Positions 1 to 7,562 of a stretch of DNA of 44,833 bases are shown here, piece by piece. The notes beneath the pieces are model-generated. The model was not told the origin of the DNA. It searched no databases and saw only the letters and a list, made by a program, of their open reading frames with translations. Source of the stretch: a virus; the IMG/VR virus record IMGVR_UViG_3300022413_000017, positions 1 to 44,833 of that record; one strand, given 5' to 3'. Both the position numbers and the translations under genes were made by a program. The first letter of the stretch is position 1. Each line of letters begins with the position of its first letter.

Positions 1-965
1 CCGCTGCCCCCGGTGTGGCCACCGTGGTCATGGGCATCGCCACCGAGACCGATGCAGCCCTGGCCATGTCGGTGGGCCTGGGCGCCACTGTGGTCATGGG
101 CATCGCCGCCGAGACCGACACCGCTCTCACGATGACGCCCAGCCCTGGCCCGGTCACCGTCGTGGTGGGCATCGCTGGTGAGACGGACTCTGCCCTTTCT
201 ATGTCCGCCAACCCCGGTCCTGTGACAGGGATCCTTGGGATTTCTTCGGAGACCGATACCGCCCTGGCAATGACGGTGGGCATCGGCACCTTCACCGTGA
301 TCATGACGGTCGCTCCTGAGACCGACACGGCGCTGACCATGACACCGAGCCCGGGGCCGGTGACCATAGTTGCGGGCATCGCCACTGAGACCGACACCGC
401 CCTACCCCTCACGGTGTTGCAGGGTCAGAGCGTTGCAGTAGGGATCGCTACCGAAACGGACACTGCTCTGGCCATGACTGTCGACACCGGCCCGGTGTCT
501 GTGGTGATGGGTATAGCCAGTGAGACCGACACCGCCCTGGCAATGACGCCCGACACCACTGCCACTGTGGTGGTGGGCATTGCGACGGAGACGGATACCG
601 CTCTCACCATGACCGTGGGTATCGGTGGGGTGGCCGGGGTGCTCGGCATACCCACGGAGACGGACTCAGCCCTGGCCATGACCGCATCGCCTGGCACCGT
701 GACAGGGGTGCTCGGCATCCCCGGTGAAACAGACACCGCCCTCACCATGACCCCGAGCACTGGTCAGTTCATCACGCTCGGCATCCCGCTCGAGACCGAC
801 ACCGCCCTGGCCATGACCATCGACACGGGACCCACCTCGATCGTCATGGGCATAGCTCTCGAGACCGACTTCGCCCTGAGCATGACGGTGCTGGGGGGAG
901 AGGGTGGGGACGAGGCGGACGACAACGACATCATCCCCTGGCTCAGGCGTCTTCGATACGTGTAG
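1..965 (+). CDS. ETD-repeat virion surface protein, C-terminal part (5' end cut by window edge)
   Basis: The frame is open from base 3, so the true start lies outside the window. About 320 residues are visible, holding 13 copies of a 12-residue core of the form G-I-A-x-E-T-D-x-A-L-x-M, each followed by a 9-11 residue linker rich in T, P, G and V, giving a 20-23 residue period. One copy has lost the GI (VAPETDTALTM). The array ends in an acidic stretch (GGEGGDEADDNDI) and a basic tail (WLRRLRYV). The same repeat occurs in the gene that runs off the right end, so both are probably one protein in a circular genome. Similar ETDTA repeats are, as I recall, present in annotated phage structural proteins. 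A tail or capsid appendage role is inferred; no enzymatic motif is seen here. Confidence 0.8.
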   Translation, partial: AAPGVATVVMGIATETDAALAMSVGLGATVVMGIAAETDTALTMTPSPGPVTVVVGIAGETDSALSMSANPGPVTGILGISSETDTALAMTVGIGTFTVIMTVAPETDTALTMTPSPGPVTIVAGIATETDTALPLTVLQGQSVAVGIATETDTALAMTVDTGPVSVVMGIASETDTALAMTPDTTATVVVGIATETDTALTMTVGIGGVAGVLGIPTETDSALAMTASPGTVTGVLGIPGETDTALTMTPSTGQFITLGIPLETDTALAMTIDTGPTSIVMGIALETDFALSMTVLGGEGGDEADDNDIIPWLRRLRYV

Positions 966-980
966 TGCTAGGATCCCACC

Positions 981-1238
981 ATGCCCTCGAAGCAGGTTGC
1001 CAGTGTCACCAGCGGCACCGCCGTCCTCTTGCAGAAGGGGAGCGGGCAGGCTGGGAACCAGTCACTCGTCAAGGTGAACCCCACCCAGGCCATCTACGTG
1101 GGGGATAAAGCCGCTCAGGACTTCCCGGTAGCTCAGAGCACGACCGAGGACTTCCTCGTGGGTGCTGGTCAGGAGCTCTGGGGCATCGCCCAGTCCACCA
1201 CCGCTGACATCGACATCTGGTACTCGGCCGAGGTGTAG
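981..1238 (+). CDS. small virion protein of head-fibre/decoration type
   Basis: The product has 85 residues. The sequence (AVLLQKGSG..QSLVKVNPTQAIYVGDKAAQDF..FLVGAGQELWGIAQSTTADIDIWY) follows the pattern of short beta-rich phage proteins with the order 'I-Y-V-G .. G-x-x-L-x-x-G .. E-L-x-G-I-A .. V/I-x-V'. Such domains are common on phage capsids and tail fibres. It starts 15 nt after the repeat protein, with AGGAT upstream, and is probably co-expressed with it. The fold and the virion role are inferred from pattern only; a plain hypothetical protein is the alternative. Confidence 0.6.
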   Translation: MPSKQVASVTSGTAVLLQKGSGQAGNQSLVKVNPTQAIYVGDKAAQDFPVAQSTTEDFLVGAGQELWGIAQSTTADIDIWYSAEV

Positions 1239-1262
1239 CCCTCGTTGCAGGTTAGTTACAGA

Positions 1263-1299
1263 CCGGGCGGACAGGTTGATCGACACCCCGGACACCTGT
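1263..1299 (+). promoter_or_regulatory. possible H-type pseudoknot in the leader of the next gene
   Basis: Two interleaved complementary pairs are present: CCGGG (1263-1267) with CCCGG (1287-1291), and ACAGGT (1271-1276) with ACCTGT (1294-1299). The A-B-A'-B' order is the topology of an H-type pseudoknot. It ends 11 nt before the ATG at 1311, where it could affect ribosome access. The stems are short, so chance is possible. Confidence 0.25.
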
Positions 1300-1310
1300 T
1301 GGCTGAAGGT

Positions 1311-1508
1311 ATGTCACTACGACTAGTACGATCTCACACCCCGAACACCGACTGGAAGCACCACAAGATGGTGTCTAGGCCAGGGGACACCATCGTTGTG
1401 TTCACCTCGCACGAATGTCCCTACGATCTCCACTACCTGGTGGGGGAGGACACCCGGGGGCACAAGACTCTCACGCTACGGCGGGCTCCGAAGGGCTCAG
1501 AGGAGTGA
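1311..1508 (+). CDS. hypothetical protein
   Basis: The product has 65 residues (MSLRLVRSHTPNTDWKHHKMVSRPGDTIVVFTSHECPYDLHYLVGED...). The frame is open further upstream to 1245, but the ATG at 1311 is preceded directly by GAAGG and is preferred. It contains one Cys and several His residues but no clear zinc motif, and I do not recognise the family. Its stop overlaps the GTG of the following membrane protein (GTGA), so the two are translationally coupled and begin a tightly packed operon leading into the polymerase. Confidence 0.5.
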   Translation: MSLRLVRSHTPNTDWKHHKMVSRPGDTIVVFTSHECPYDLHYLVGEDTRGHKTLTLRRAPKGSEE

Positions 1509-1606
1509 CCAACCGGCGCAAGCTCAAGAGCTGGTTCATCTACTGGGGCCTGTTCTGGGTGCTCCCTCTCGTGGTTATCCCCACTCTCCTGAAGGGGTGG
1601 ATCTGA
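1505..1606 (+). CDS. 33-residue single-pass membrane protein
   Basis: The GTG start overlaps the previous stop (GTGA) with GAGGAG just upstream, and the stop shares its last A with the next ATG. The basic N-terminus (VTNRRKLKSW) is followed by one hydrophobic segment, F-I-Y-W-G-L-F-W-V-L-P-L-V-V-I-P-T-L-L, long enough to cross a membrane with the N-terminus inside. The function is unknown. Coupling on both sides argues that this tiny gene is real. Confidence 0.55.
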   Translation: MTNRRKLKSWFIYWGLFWVLPLVVIPTLLKGWI

Positions 1607-2124
1607 TGAGGACCTTCGAGTCGGAGGAGATACGCAACCGGGCCCTGGAGCTCTACCGCCAGGGCTACACCACCCAGGACGTGAGCTACTTCCTGACGGG
1701 CTCCGAGACGAATAGCCGTGAGCTGGGTCGGGAGATGTCCCGGGACCCTGAGTTCAAGGCCGCCTGCATGGAGGCCATGAGCAATCGGTATGAGTCGACA
1801 CTGATCCGGCTGCACGCCCATGCCGAGCACATCGATGTCGAGGGCGAGAACAAGGGGGCGTGGAGGGCGGCTGAGCTCATCGTCAACCACTACAACAGGG
1901 CACTCGATCGCCAACACCGGTGGGAGGTGGGCAAGCGGGCGCTGAAGGAGGGGACCAACACCGGGTCCAGCCCCAAGACATCCCTGGTGCTCGGCCCTGC
2001 AGGTGTGGATCATCTCATCGACCGCCTGACCCAGGGCCCGACCACCGACGTAGACAGCGAAGAGATCGAAGTCGCTCAACTGGAGCAACCAGAGGACCAA
2101 CATGACCAGGACGACACTGAATGA
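1606..2124 (+). CDS. helix-turn-helix protein, possibly terminase small subunit-like
   Basis: The product has 172 residues. Residues 1-60 (EEIRNRALELYRQGYTTQDVSYFLTG...ELGREMSRDPEFKAACMEAM) read like a helix-turn-helix followed by the 'DPEF' helix seen in many small terminase subunits. A helical middle (RAAELIVNHYNRALDRQHRW) and a very acidic C-terminus (DSEEIEVAQLEQPEDQHDQDDTE) follow. The start shares one base with the upstream stop. The frame extends upstream to 1396, but only by overlapping two coupled genes. It lies far from TerL (30130-31986), so it could instead be a replication-region DNA-binding protein. Confidence 0.45.
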   Translation: MRTFESEEIRNRALELYRQGYTTQDVSYFLTGSETNSRELGREMSRDPEFKAACMEAMSNRYESTLIRLHAHAEHIDVEGENKGAWRAAELIVNHYNRALDRQHRWEVGKRALKEGTNTGSSPKTSLVLGPAGVDHLIDRLTQGPTTDVDSEEIEVAQLEQPEDQHDQDDTE

Positions 2125-2281
2125 CATCAGGCGCAGGCACGAGGATCTGTTGGAGGACATCCGAGACCACCTCTGCACTGTGTCCTGTGTTGCTGCCACC
2201 AACCACTTGACCGGGCCACTGCACTGTCGGTGCAAGTGCCGAGGCACCAACCACGGCAAGCTGTGGGAGCTCCCTCGGTGA
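2102..2281 (+). CDS. small zinc-binding protein
   Basis: The product has 59 residues, starting at an ATG preceded by AGAGGACCAAC, the conserved leader of this genome. It overlaps the previous gene by 23 nt in another frame and ends in GTGA shared with the polymerase start. Metal ligands look like C-x3-C (CTVSC) and H-C-x-C-x-C plus H (LHCRCKCRGTNHGKLW), with the latter resembling a recurrent actinophage 'CxCxC-x4-HG' motif. The N-terminal half is a charged helix (DIRRRHEDLLEDIRDHL). The function is unknown, but the coupling suggests it is made together with the polymerase. Confidence 0.6.
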   Translation: MTRTTLNDIRRRHEDLLEDIRDHLCTVSCVAATNHLTGPLHCRCKCRGTNHGKLWELPR

Positions 2282-4053
2282 CAGAGATCCCACTGATCAC
2301 GGCTAAGCGCCTCGATCATCCCGAAGACGTACAGCCCTATCTCGAGTGGCTGACCGACGTACTCACCTCCGGTCAGGACATCGGCATCGACACCGAGACC
2401 CGCTCGATCGACGAGACCTGGACCCACACCGGGCGAGGGCACGGCCGGCTCTACCAGATCGGCACCGCCAACGAGGCTTGGGCCATCGACTTCCAAGATT
2501 GGCACGGCCTGGTGGCCGACACCCAGCGCCTGGTCAACGGCTCGGACTGCCGGGTGTGGGGTGCCAACTACGCCTACGACCAGTCGGTGTTCCACCGGGA
2601 GGGCGTGCCCCTCACCCCCTGGACTCACGTCGAGGACGTGGTCATAGCCCATCGACTCGCCCGCTTCGACCACTACACCCACAGGCTGAAGCCCGCAGCT
2701 GCTGCTGAGCTGGGTGACTGGGCCACCGTGGGGGAGGAGGAGCTCAAGCGGGTGATGGCCGAGAACAACTGGGACTGGGGCACCATCCCGACCGACACCT
2801 TCGAGTACTGGGCCTATGGCTGCATGGACACCTGCCTCCCTGTCCAGCTCGGCCAGAAGATCGAGCCAGATCTGCCCCAGTGGTACGAGGTGGAGATGGA
2901 GTACCAGCGCCTGGCCTTCAACATGACCCGACGTGGGGTGCTGCTCGACCCCGATGCGGTACAGAAGGCGCACGACCACTGGACCTCCGAGCTGGAGCGC
3001 CACGGTGCCATCCTCGCCGATCTCGGCTTCGACAAGCCGGCCTCGGCCAAGGTGGTGATGAACGTCTTCTCCGAGCTGGGCCATGTGCCCGAGGAGTTCA
3101 GCGAGAAGACCGGTGACCCCACCTACCGCAAGCAGATCCTCCAGGCCATGGTCGGTCTCGGGGGCAAGGTGGCCCAGGCCGCCGAGCACCTGCTGACCTG
3201 GCGCTCGGTCAACGCCTGGCGCAACAACTACGGCCGCAAACTGCTGCGCTACGCCGACAGCAGTGGCCGCATCCACCCAGTGATCAACACCATGCAGGCC
3301 CGCACCGGTCGCAGCTCGATCACTGAGCCACCACTCCAGACCATCCCCCACGAGGCGCTCACCCGGGACATGTTCAGAGCCGAGCCCGGCCACGCCCTCA
3401 TCGCCATCGACTACATGGGGCAGGAAGTTCGGATCCAAGCCGGTCTCTCCCTGGACCCTGCCATGTTGGAGTTCTTCGACAAGGGGGAGCAGAAGTTCCA
3501 CGCCTACGTCAGCGACATGATCGGCATCCCATATGAGGCGGCCAAGACGATCGTGTACGCCCGGTCCTATGGTGCCAGTGCTGCCACCATGGCCCGTACC
3601 GCTGGTTGCTCGGTGCCGCAGATGGAGTCCTACCTCGCAGCAATGGACACCACCTTCGCCCGGGCCAACCAGTGGCGGGAAGAGGTGACCGCACTGGCTG
3701 AGCTCCGAACCCAAGAGGACGGCTACCCGTGGGTCGAGCTGCCGTACGGCCGCAAGGCTCGCCTCGACAACGGACGAGAGTTCACCCAAGCCACCAACAC
3801 CAACATCCAGGGGCACGGCTCTGACGTACTCAAGCTGGCCATGTGCCGCATGGCCCAAGCCGGGCTCGATGAGTACTTCGTACTGCCCATGCATGACGAG
3901 GTACTGATGAGCGTGCCCAAGGCTGAGGCCGAAGAGGCCGCCCGCCTCGCCTCCCAGCTCATGGAAGACGAACTACTACCCGTACGACTGACCACCGAAG
4001 CCAGCCCCCCGCTCGAGCGATGGGGCGACAAATACCTCCGAGAGGACCACTGA
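2278..4053 (+). CDS. polA: family A DNA polymerase with 3'-5' exonuclease
   Basis: The product is 591 residues from the GTG that overlaps the previous stop. An upstream in-frame GTG at 2230 lies inside the preceding gene and is not preferred. The exonuclease domain shows Exo I D38-T-E40, Exo II in GANYAYD, and Exo III in YWAYGCMD. The polymerase domain has motif A at D378 (DYMGQEVR), motif B K423-x7-Y431-G432 (KTIVYARSYG), and motif C H539-D540-E541. All catalytic acids are present, so it should be an active replicative enzyme. No 5'-3' exonuclease domain is present. The residue matching E. coli Phe762 is Tyr427. The next gene starts at the stop (TGATG). This is the core replication enzyme of the phage. 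Confidence 0.96.
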   Translation: MTEIPLITAKRLDHPEDVQPYLEWLTDVLTSGQDIGIDTETRSIDETWTHTGRGHGRLYQIGTANEAWAIDFQDWHGLVADTQRLVNGSDCRVWGANYAYDQSVFHREGVPLTPWTHVEDVVIAHRLARFDHYTHRLKPAAAAELGDWATVGEEELKRVMAENNWDWGTIPTDTFEYWAYGCMDTCLPVQLGQKIEPDLPQWYEVEMEYQRLAFNMTRRGVLLDPDAVQKAHDHWTSELERHGAILADLGFDKPASAKVVMNVFSELGHVPEEFSEKTGDPTYRKQILQAMVGLGGKVAQAAEHLLTWRSVNAWRNNYGRKLLRYADSSGRIHPVINTMQARTGRSSITEPPLQTIPHEALTRDMFRAEPGHALIAIDYMGQEVRIQAGLSLDPAMLEFFDKGEQKFHAYVSDMIGIPYEAAKTIVYARSYGASAATMARTAGCSVPQMESYLAAMDTTFARANQWREEVTALAELRTQEDGYPWVELPYGRKARLDNGREFTQATNTNIQGHGSDVLKLAMCRMAQAGLDEYFVLPMHDEVLMSVPKAEAEEAARLASQLMEDELLPVRLTTEASPPLERWGDKYLREDH

Positions 4054-4613
4054 TGGCCAAGAACAAGACGACTGACCTCGAACGCTGGCGCACCGAATGG
4101 CCAGAGGAGCCCCCACTCAAGGGCTACGTGGCTGTCGATGCTGGCGGCACCCATGGTCTGGCCATCTGGGACCGACGCAACCCCGACAGCATCGTCCTGC
4201 GTGAGCCCTCCAGCCTGCAACAGCTGAAGTTGATGGTCCTCAACCACCTCGCCCTCGGGAGTGACGTGATCGGGGGTAGCTACACGGCCCGCATCCGAGC
4301 CAAGGGGTGGCTCATGGTGAGCGAGCGGTTCGACATAGGGAACGAGACCATCAAGTCCAACGCTCCGGTCGACAGCCTGTACGCCAACGGCTGGCTGGCC
4401 ACTGAGTTCGGGCCCAACGACTACGTCGAGGTGAGTCGAGGCGACGCCAAGGGATTCACCTCCAGCGCCAAGCTCAAGCACTACGGCTGGTGGCAGGTGG
4501 GCTCAGGCCCCCACTGTCGTGACGCCGGCAGAGTGCTGGCCTACGCCATGTCGCACTACGACGAGCCCTGGCTGATCGAGATGATGGAGACCTACATGCG
4601 GGGCCAGTCGTGA
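4053..4613 (+). CDS. RuvC-like (RNase H fold) resolvase/endonuclease candidate
   Basis: The product has 186 residues and starts at the ATG sharing its A with the polymerase stop, behind AGAGGACC. The first strand ends in V-A-V-D29-A-G-G-T-H-G-L-A-I-W-D, typical of RuvC/RNase H folds. The C-terminal PHCRD157-AGRVLAY resembles the final 'H/R-x-x-D-A' acidic motif of phage Holliday-junction resolvases. A central acidic residue cannot be assigned with certainty. It sits between the polymerase and an SNF2 helicase, as expected for a recombination or branch-resolution role. The assignment rests on these motifs only. Confidence 0.6.
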   Translation: MAKNKTTDLERWRTEWPEEPPLKGYVAVDAGGTHGLAIWDRRNPDSIVLREPSSLQQLKLMVLNHLALGSDVIGGSYTARIRAKGWLMVSERFDIGNETIKSNAPVDSLYANGWLATEFGPNDYVEVSRGDAKGFTSSAKLKHYGWWQVGSGPHCRDAGRVLAYAMSHYDEPWLIEMMETYMRGQS

Positions 4614-4777
4614 GGTGGCTGATCTACCTGGGTGCAGGTGCGTTCCTCGGAGTCCTCGCATCTATCGCCACCACACTAGGAGTGTGGCCTGATCTGTCGT
4701 ATCTGCAGTTCTGTGTGGCAGTGATGGTCGTCCTCACCGTTGGGCAGGTCATTGGGTATTTGGAGGACCAACTATGA
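4610..4777 (+). CDS. small two-helix membrane protein
   Basis: The product has 55 residues, from GTG (overlapping the previous stop) to TGA (overlapping the next ATG). Two hydrophobic stretches are visible: L-I-Y-L-G-A-G-A-F-L-G-V-L-A-S-I-A, and F-C-V-A-V-M-V-V-L-T-V-G-Q-V-I-G-Y. A short polar turn (GVWPDLSYLQ) separates them. The topology resembles a small holin or a membrane anchor for replication, but the location among replication genes does not fit lysis. The function is unknown. Confidence 0.55.
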   Translation: MRWLIYLGAGAFLGVLASIATTLGVWPDLSYLQFCVAVMVVLTVGQVIGYLEDQL

Positions 4778-6516
4778 GAACTGAAGTCCATCTCACCGAC
4801 GACCAACGCCACTGGCTCATCCGCACCGGGGTACGTGCCACGCCCAAGATGCGCACCATCTCGGGGTCTCGAGCTCTGCCCTCCCGCCTGCATCAGGTGG
4901 CGGAGTGGCAGGTGCCGGCATCGGCCGAGACCGCCAAGCAGCTGAAGGAAACCTTCCACCTGCGCTGGCACCCCACGGCCAGGGAACACCGGAACCAGCT
5001 GATGAAGCATCGCCGAGGACGCATCGGCCTGCAGCAGGAGAGCGAGGGCAACACGTGGGTGATACCCCTCAAGACAGAGACAGGTGATGAGGCCACACTG
5101 GCCCCCTTCCAAGTCTCGGGTGCTAGGTGGCTCATCAACGACTCCGGGATCCTGGCTGACGACATGGGGTTGGGCAAGACGGTCCAGGCCGTGTGTGCCA
5201 TGAACGAGAAGTTGGCCTGGGACGGATCATTGAATGCTTTGGTACTGGGCCCCGTCGCTGCCCTCGGTGTGTGGGAACAGCACCTGCGGGACTGGACCGA
5301 CATCGAGCCCTTCGTCTTCCACGGCCCCCGACGCAAGGTGCGCTACGAGGAGTACCTGGAGTACGAGGGACCAAAGGCCCTGATCTCCACGCACGGCCTC
5401 ATCGACAAGCACAGCTACCGCAAGAACTACGGGCCCAACCCCAAGGAGGGCAAGCCCGGGGAGTTCAACGAGGACTACGACCTGCTCGTGCTCGATGAGG
5501 CCCACAAGATCGGCATCGACCCCTCCCGTCCCCGGGTCAGGGCCACCGTGGCGGTGACCGAGTCGTGCGAACAGGTGTGGTGCACCACCGGTACCCCGGT
5601 GAACGACAGCCCCCGGGACATGTGGGTGCTCATGCAGTACATCGACCCCCGGGTGTTCGGCAGCTACGACACCTTCGCCAAGAGGTACTGCATCGTGCGG
5701 CCCAACCGGTGGGACGTCACCAACTTCGGGCTGCACCTCGATATGGAGCCCGAGTACGAGTGGGTCATCCGCCCGTGGGTTCTTCGACGGCTGAAAGAGA
5801 CCCACGGCAAGGACATCCCCGATGCCCTCCCGCCTCAGGTGATCCGTCTGCAGATGACCGGCCCCCAGAAGAAGGCGTACAACCAGATGACCACCGACCA
5901 GCTGGCCCTCATCGACGACAAGTTGGTGATCGCCCGGGGCCGGCTGCCAGCCCAACAGGTACTGCAGTACCTGGCCAGCTGTGTGCCCGTGATCGAGGAC
6001 CACAAGGTGGTAGCCCTCAACTGGCGCAACTCCAACAAGTTCCAGTACCTACTCGAGGTGGCCGAAGACCGACGAGGCGACCCCTTCGTCGTGTACGCCT
6101 ACTCCGCCAAGGAGGTCCAGGCGTATGCCGAGGGCTTCCGACACCACGGCTTTCGTGTCGGTGTGATTACAGGTTCGTCCTCGGATGAGGCCCGGCGCTC
6201 GACAGTGGCTATGTTCCAACAAGGGGAGCTGGCCGTCATCCTCGTCACCGACGCTGGGGGCGACGCCATCACCCTCACCGCTGCGGATCTGGTGGTACTC
6301 ACCCGGCCCAGCTGGCGGCCCCAGGCCAACCAACAGGTCATGGATCGCATCAACCGGTGGGGTCAGACCCGCCAACCCATGACACAGATCGTGGTCTCGG
6401 AGGACACCATCGACGAGACCCGACTTCTCTCCCTGCAGGGGAAGATCAACCTGCAGGAGGAGATGACCCTAGACAAGAAGCGACTCGGTTCCCTGTACAA
6501 GGGCCGAGTCATCTGA
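4774..6516 (+). CDS. SNF2/SF2-family DNA helicase
   Basis: The product has 580 residues. Motif I is DDMGLGK135-T, motif II is D241-E-A-H (LLVLDEAHKIG), and motif III is TGTPVND. The C-terminal RecA domain has LVTDAGGDAITLTAADLVV (motif V) and QVMDRINRWGQ (motif VI with its arginines). This order is that of Swi2/Snf2-like ATPases, a common phage replication/recombination helicase. The N-terminal ~100 residues are variable. The ATG overlaps the previous stop and follows GGAGGACCAACT. Neighbouring nuclease, Sak4-like and SSB genes support a role in DNA repair, recombination or fork restart. Confidence 0.93.
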   Translation: MRTEVHLTDDQRHWLIRTGVRATPKMRTISGSRALPSRLHQVAEWQVPASAETAKQLKETFHLRWHPTAREHRNQLMKHRRGRIGLQQESEGNTWVIPLKTETGDEATLAPFQVSGARWLINDSGILADDMGLGKTVQAVCAMNEKLAWDGSLNALVLGPVAALGVWEQHLRDWTDIEPFVFHGPRRKVRYEEYLEYEGPKALISTHGLIDKHSYRKNYGPNPKEGKPGEFNEDYDLLVLDEAHKIGIDPSRPRVRATVAVTESCEQVWCTTGTPVNDSPRDMWVLMQYIDPRVFGSYDTFAKRYCIVRPNRWDVTNFGLHLDMEPEYEWVIRPWVLRRLKETHGKDIPDALPPQVIRLQMTGPQKKAYNQMTTDQLALIDDKLVIARGRLPAQQVLQYLASCVPVIEDHKVVALNWRNSNKFQYLLEVAEDRRGDPFVVYAYSAKEVQAYAEGFRHHGFRVGVITGSSSDEARRSTVAMFQQGELAVILVTDAGGDAITLTAADLVVLTRPSWRPQANQQVMDRINRWGQTRQPMTQIVVSEDTIDETRLLSLQGKINLQEEMTLDKKRLGSLYKGRVI

Positions 6517-6520
6517 CAGA

Positions 6521-6533
6521 GAGGACCAACACC
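6521..6533 (+). promoter_or_regulatory. conserved leader/RBS GAGGACCAACACC deciding the nuclease start
   Basis: AGGA lies 8 nt before the ATG at 6534, inside the motif shared by a dozen phage genes. The frame is open upstream into the helicase gene, but this site fixes the start at 6534. Confidence 0.75.
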
Positions 6534-7562
6534 ATGCAAGATCTGACCCCCCAAGAGGAGGGGGTGCTGAACCTACGTCTCAGTGACCTGCGCACCTACC
6601 TCCAATGCCCCCGCCGGTTCTGGCTGGAGGTGCACCACGGCCTCTACCCCGGTGGAGATACCACCGAGCAGACGGAGATCACCGAGTACGACCACATCCA
6701 CCCCGAGGAGCTGGTCATCGAGACTCGGAAGGCCGCACGTCGGGACGAGGGCACGATGGCCCACCACGTGGTCAAGCACTACTACCAGCGTGATCCACTG
6801 CTCGACCCCAGCAACCCGGGCTACACCGAGTACGTCCGTGTGCTGGTGGAGCAGGCGGCCGAGGACCTGACGGAGGACCTGAGCGACAAGAGCTGGCAGG
6901 ACGCCATGCGATACGCCTTCTCCATGGCCCACGGCTTCATCCCGTGGGTCCAGTTCGAGGGCCACGACATCGGCAAGCGTCCCCTCCTGGTGGAGGAGCG
7001 TCTGTCTATGGACTTCCCCACGGTGTTGAAGTCCCACGGCTACAAGACCATCCGCCTCACCGGTCAACCCGACATCGTCGAAGAGGACGAGATGACTGGT
7101 GACATCGGGATTGGGGACACCAAGACGGTGCAGTCGCTGCAGAAGTCAGGCCCTCGGGCCCAGGACTTCCAGTTGCTGGGCTATGCCCTGATGTTCGCCG
7201 AGCACTCCCAGGCCCCCACCTACGGGTACCAGAATCTCCTGGCCCGATCGCTCCAGACCAGCCGCTCTTCACCCCCGTACTACCGGCGGGTGCCGATCAA
7301 CATCAACCAGCAGGCTCTGCACAACATGCGGGACTTCCTGGCCAGCGTGCTGATCGACATCGAACTGTTGATCGCCCGGTACGGGGTCGCAGACCAGGAC
7401 AACCTGCTCATCCCCTACTCCGAGACCAACCTGTGCGACTGGATCTGCCGAGTCGTGCCGGTGTGCGATGCCATGTCGACGGGCTCCCCCCATCGCTGGC
7501 GTGAGGTGGCCAACGAACACTTCGGCGGCACGTTCGAGAAGGAGCAGTTATTCCGTGACTAA
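6534..7562 (+). CDS. Cas4/RecB-like PD-(D/E)XK nuclease
   Basis: The product has 342 residues. The N-terminal LRLSDLRTYLQCPRRFWLEV is the usual entry helix of RecB/Cas4-type nucleases (PF12705-like 'S-x-x-x-x-x-x-C-P-x-x-F/Y'). A His motif follows (DEGTMAHHVV, H77/H78). The catalytic core is G177-Q-P-D180 ... I-G-D195-T-K197, followed by AQDFQLLGYALMF, the QxxxY-like helix. An iron-sulphur cluster is doubtful because only the N-terminal Cys is well placed. It probably processes DNA ends for the Sak4/SSB recombination pathway encoded downstream. The start is fixed by the conserved leader. Confidence 0.85.
   Translation: MQDLTPQEEGVLNLRLSDLRTYLQCPRRFWLEVHHGLYPGGDTTEQTEITEYDHIHPEELVIETRKAARRDEGTMAHHVVKHYYQRDPLLDPSNPGYTEYVRVLVEQAAEDLTEDLSDKSWQDAMRYAFSMAHGFIPWVQFEGHDIGKRPLLVEERLSMDFPTVLKSHGYKTIRLTGQPDIVEEDEMTGDIGIGDTKTVQSLQKSGPRAQDFQLLGYALMFAEHSQAPTYGYQNLLARSLQTSRSSPPYYRRVPININQQALHNMRDFLASVLIDIELLIARYGVADQDNLLIPYSETNLCDWICRVVPVCDAMSTGSPHRWREVANEHFGGTFEKEQLFRD

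Noticed and set aside
425-760. Minus-strand frame of repeats opposite the ETD array
   Set aside because: The regular pattern only reflects the repeated coding DNA on the plus strand.
1540-3894. 784-codon minus-strand open frame opposite the polymerase gene
   Set aside because: It mirrors the third-position GC bias of the polymerase and neighbours on the plus strand, has no domain and no ribosome site. The plus strand carries all catalytic motifs.
6099-6353. Minus-strand small frame in the helicase gene with several Met residues
   Set aside because: It is antisense to motif V/VI of the helicase, without a ribosome site or coupling.
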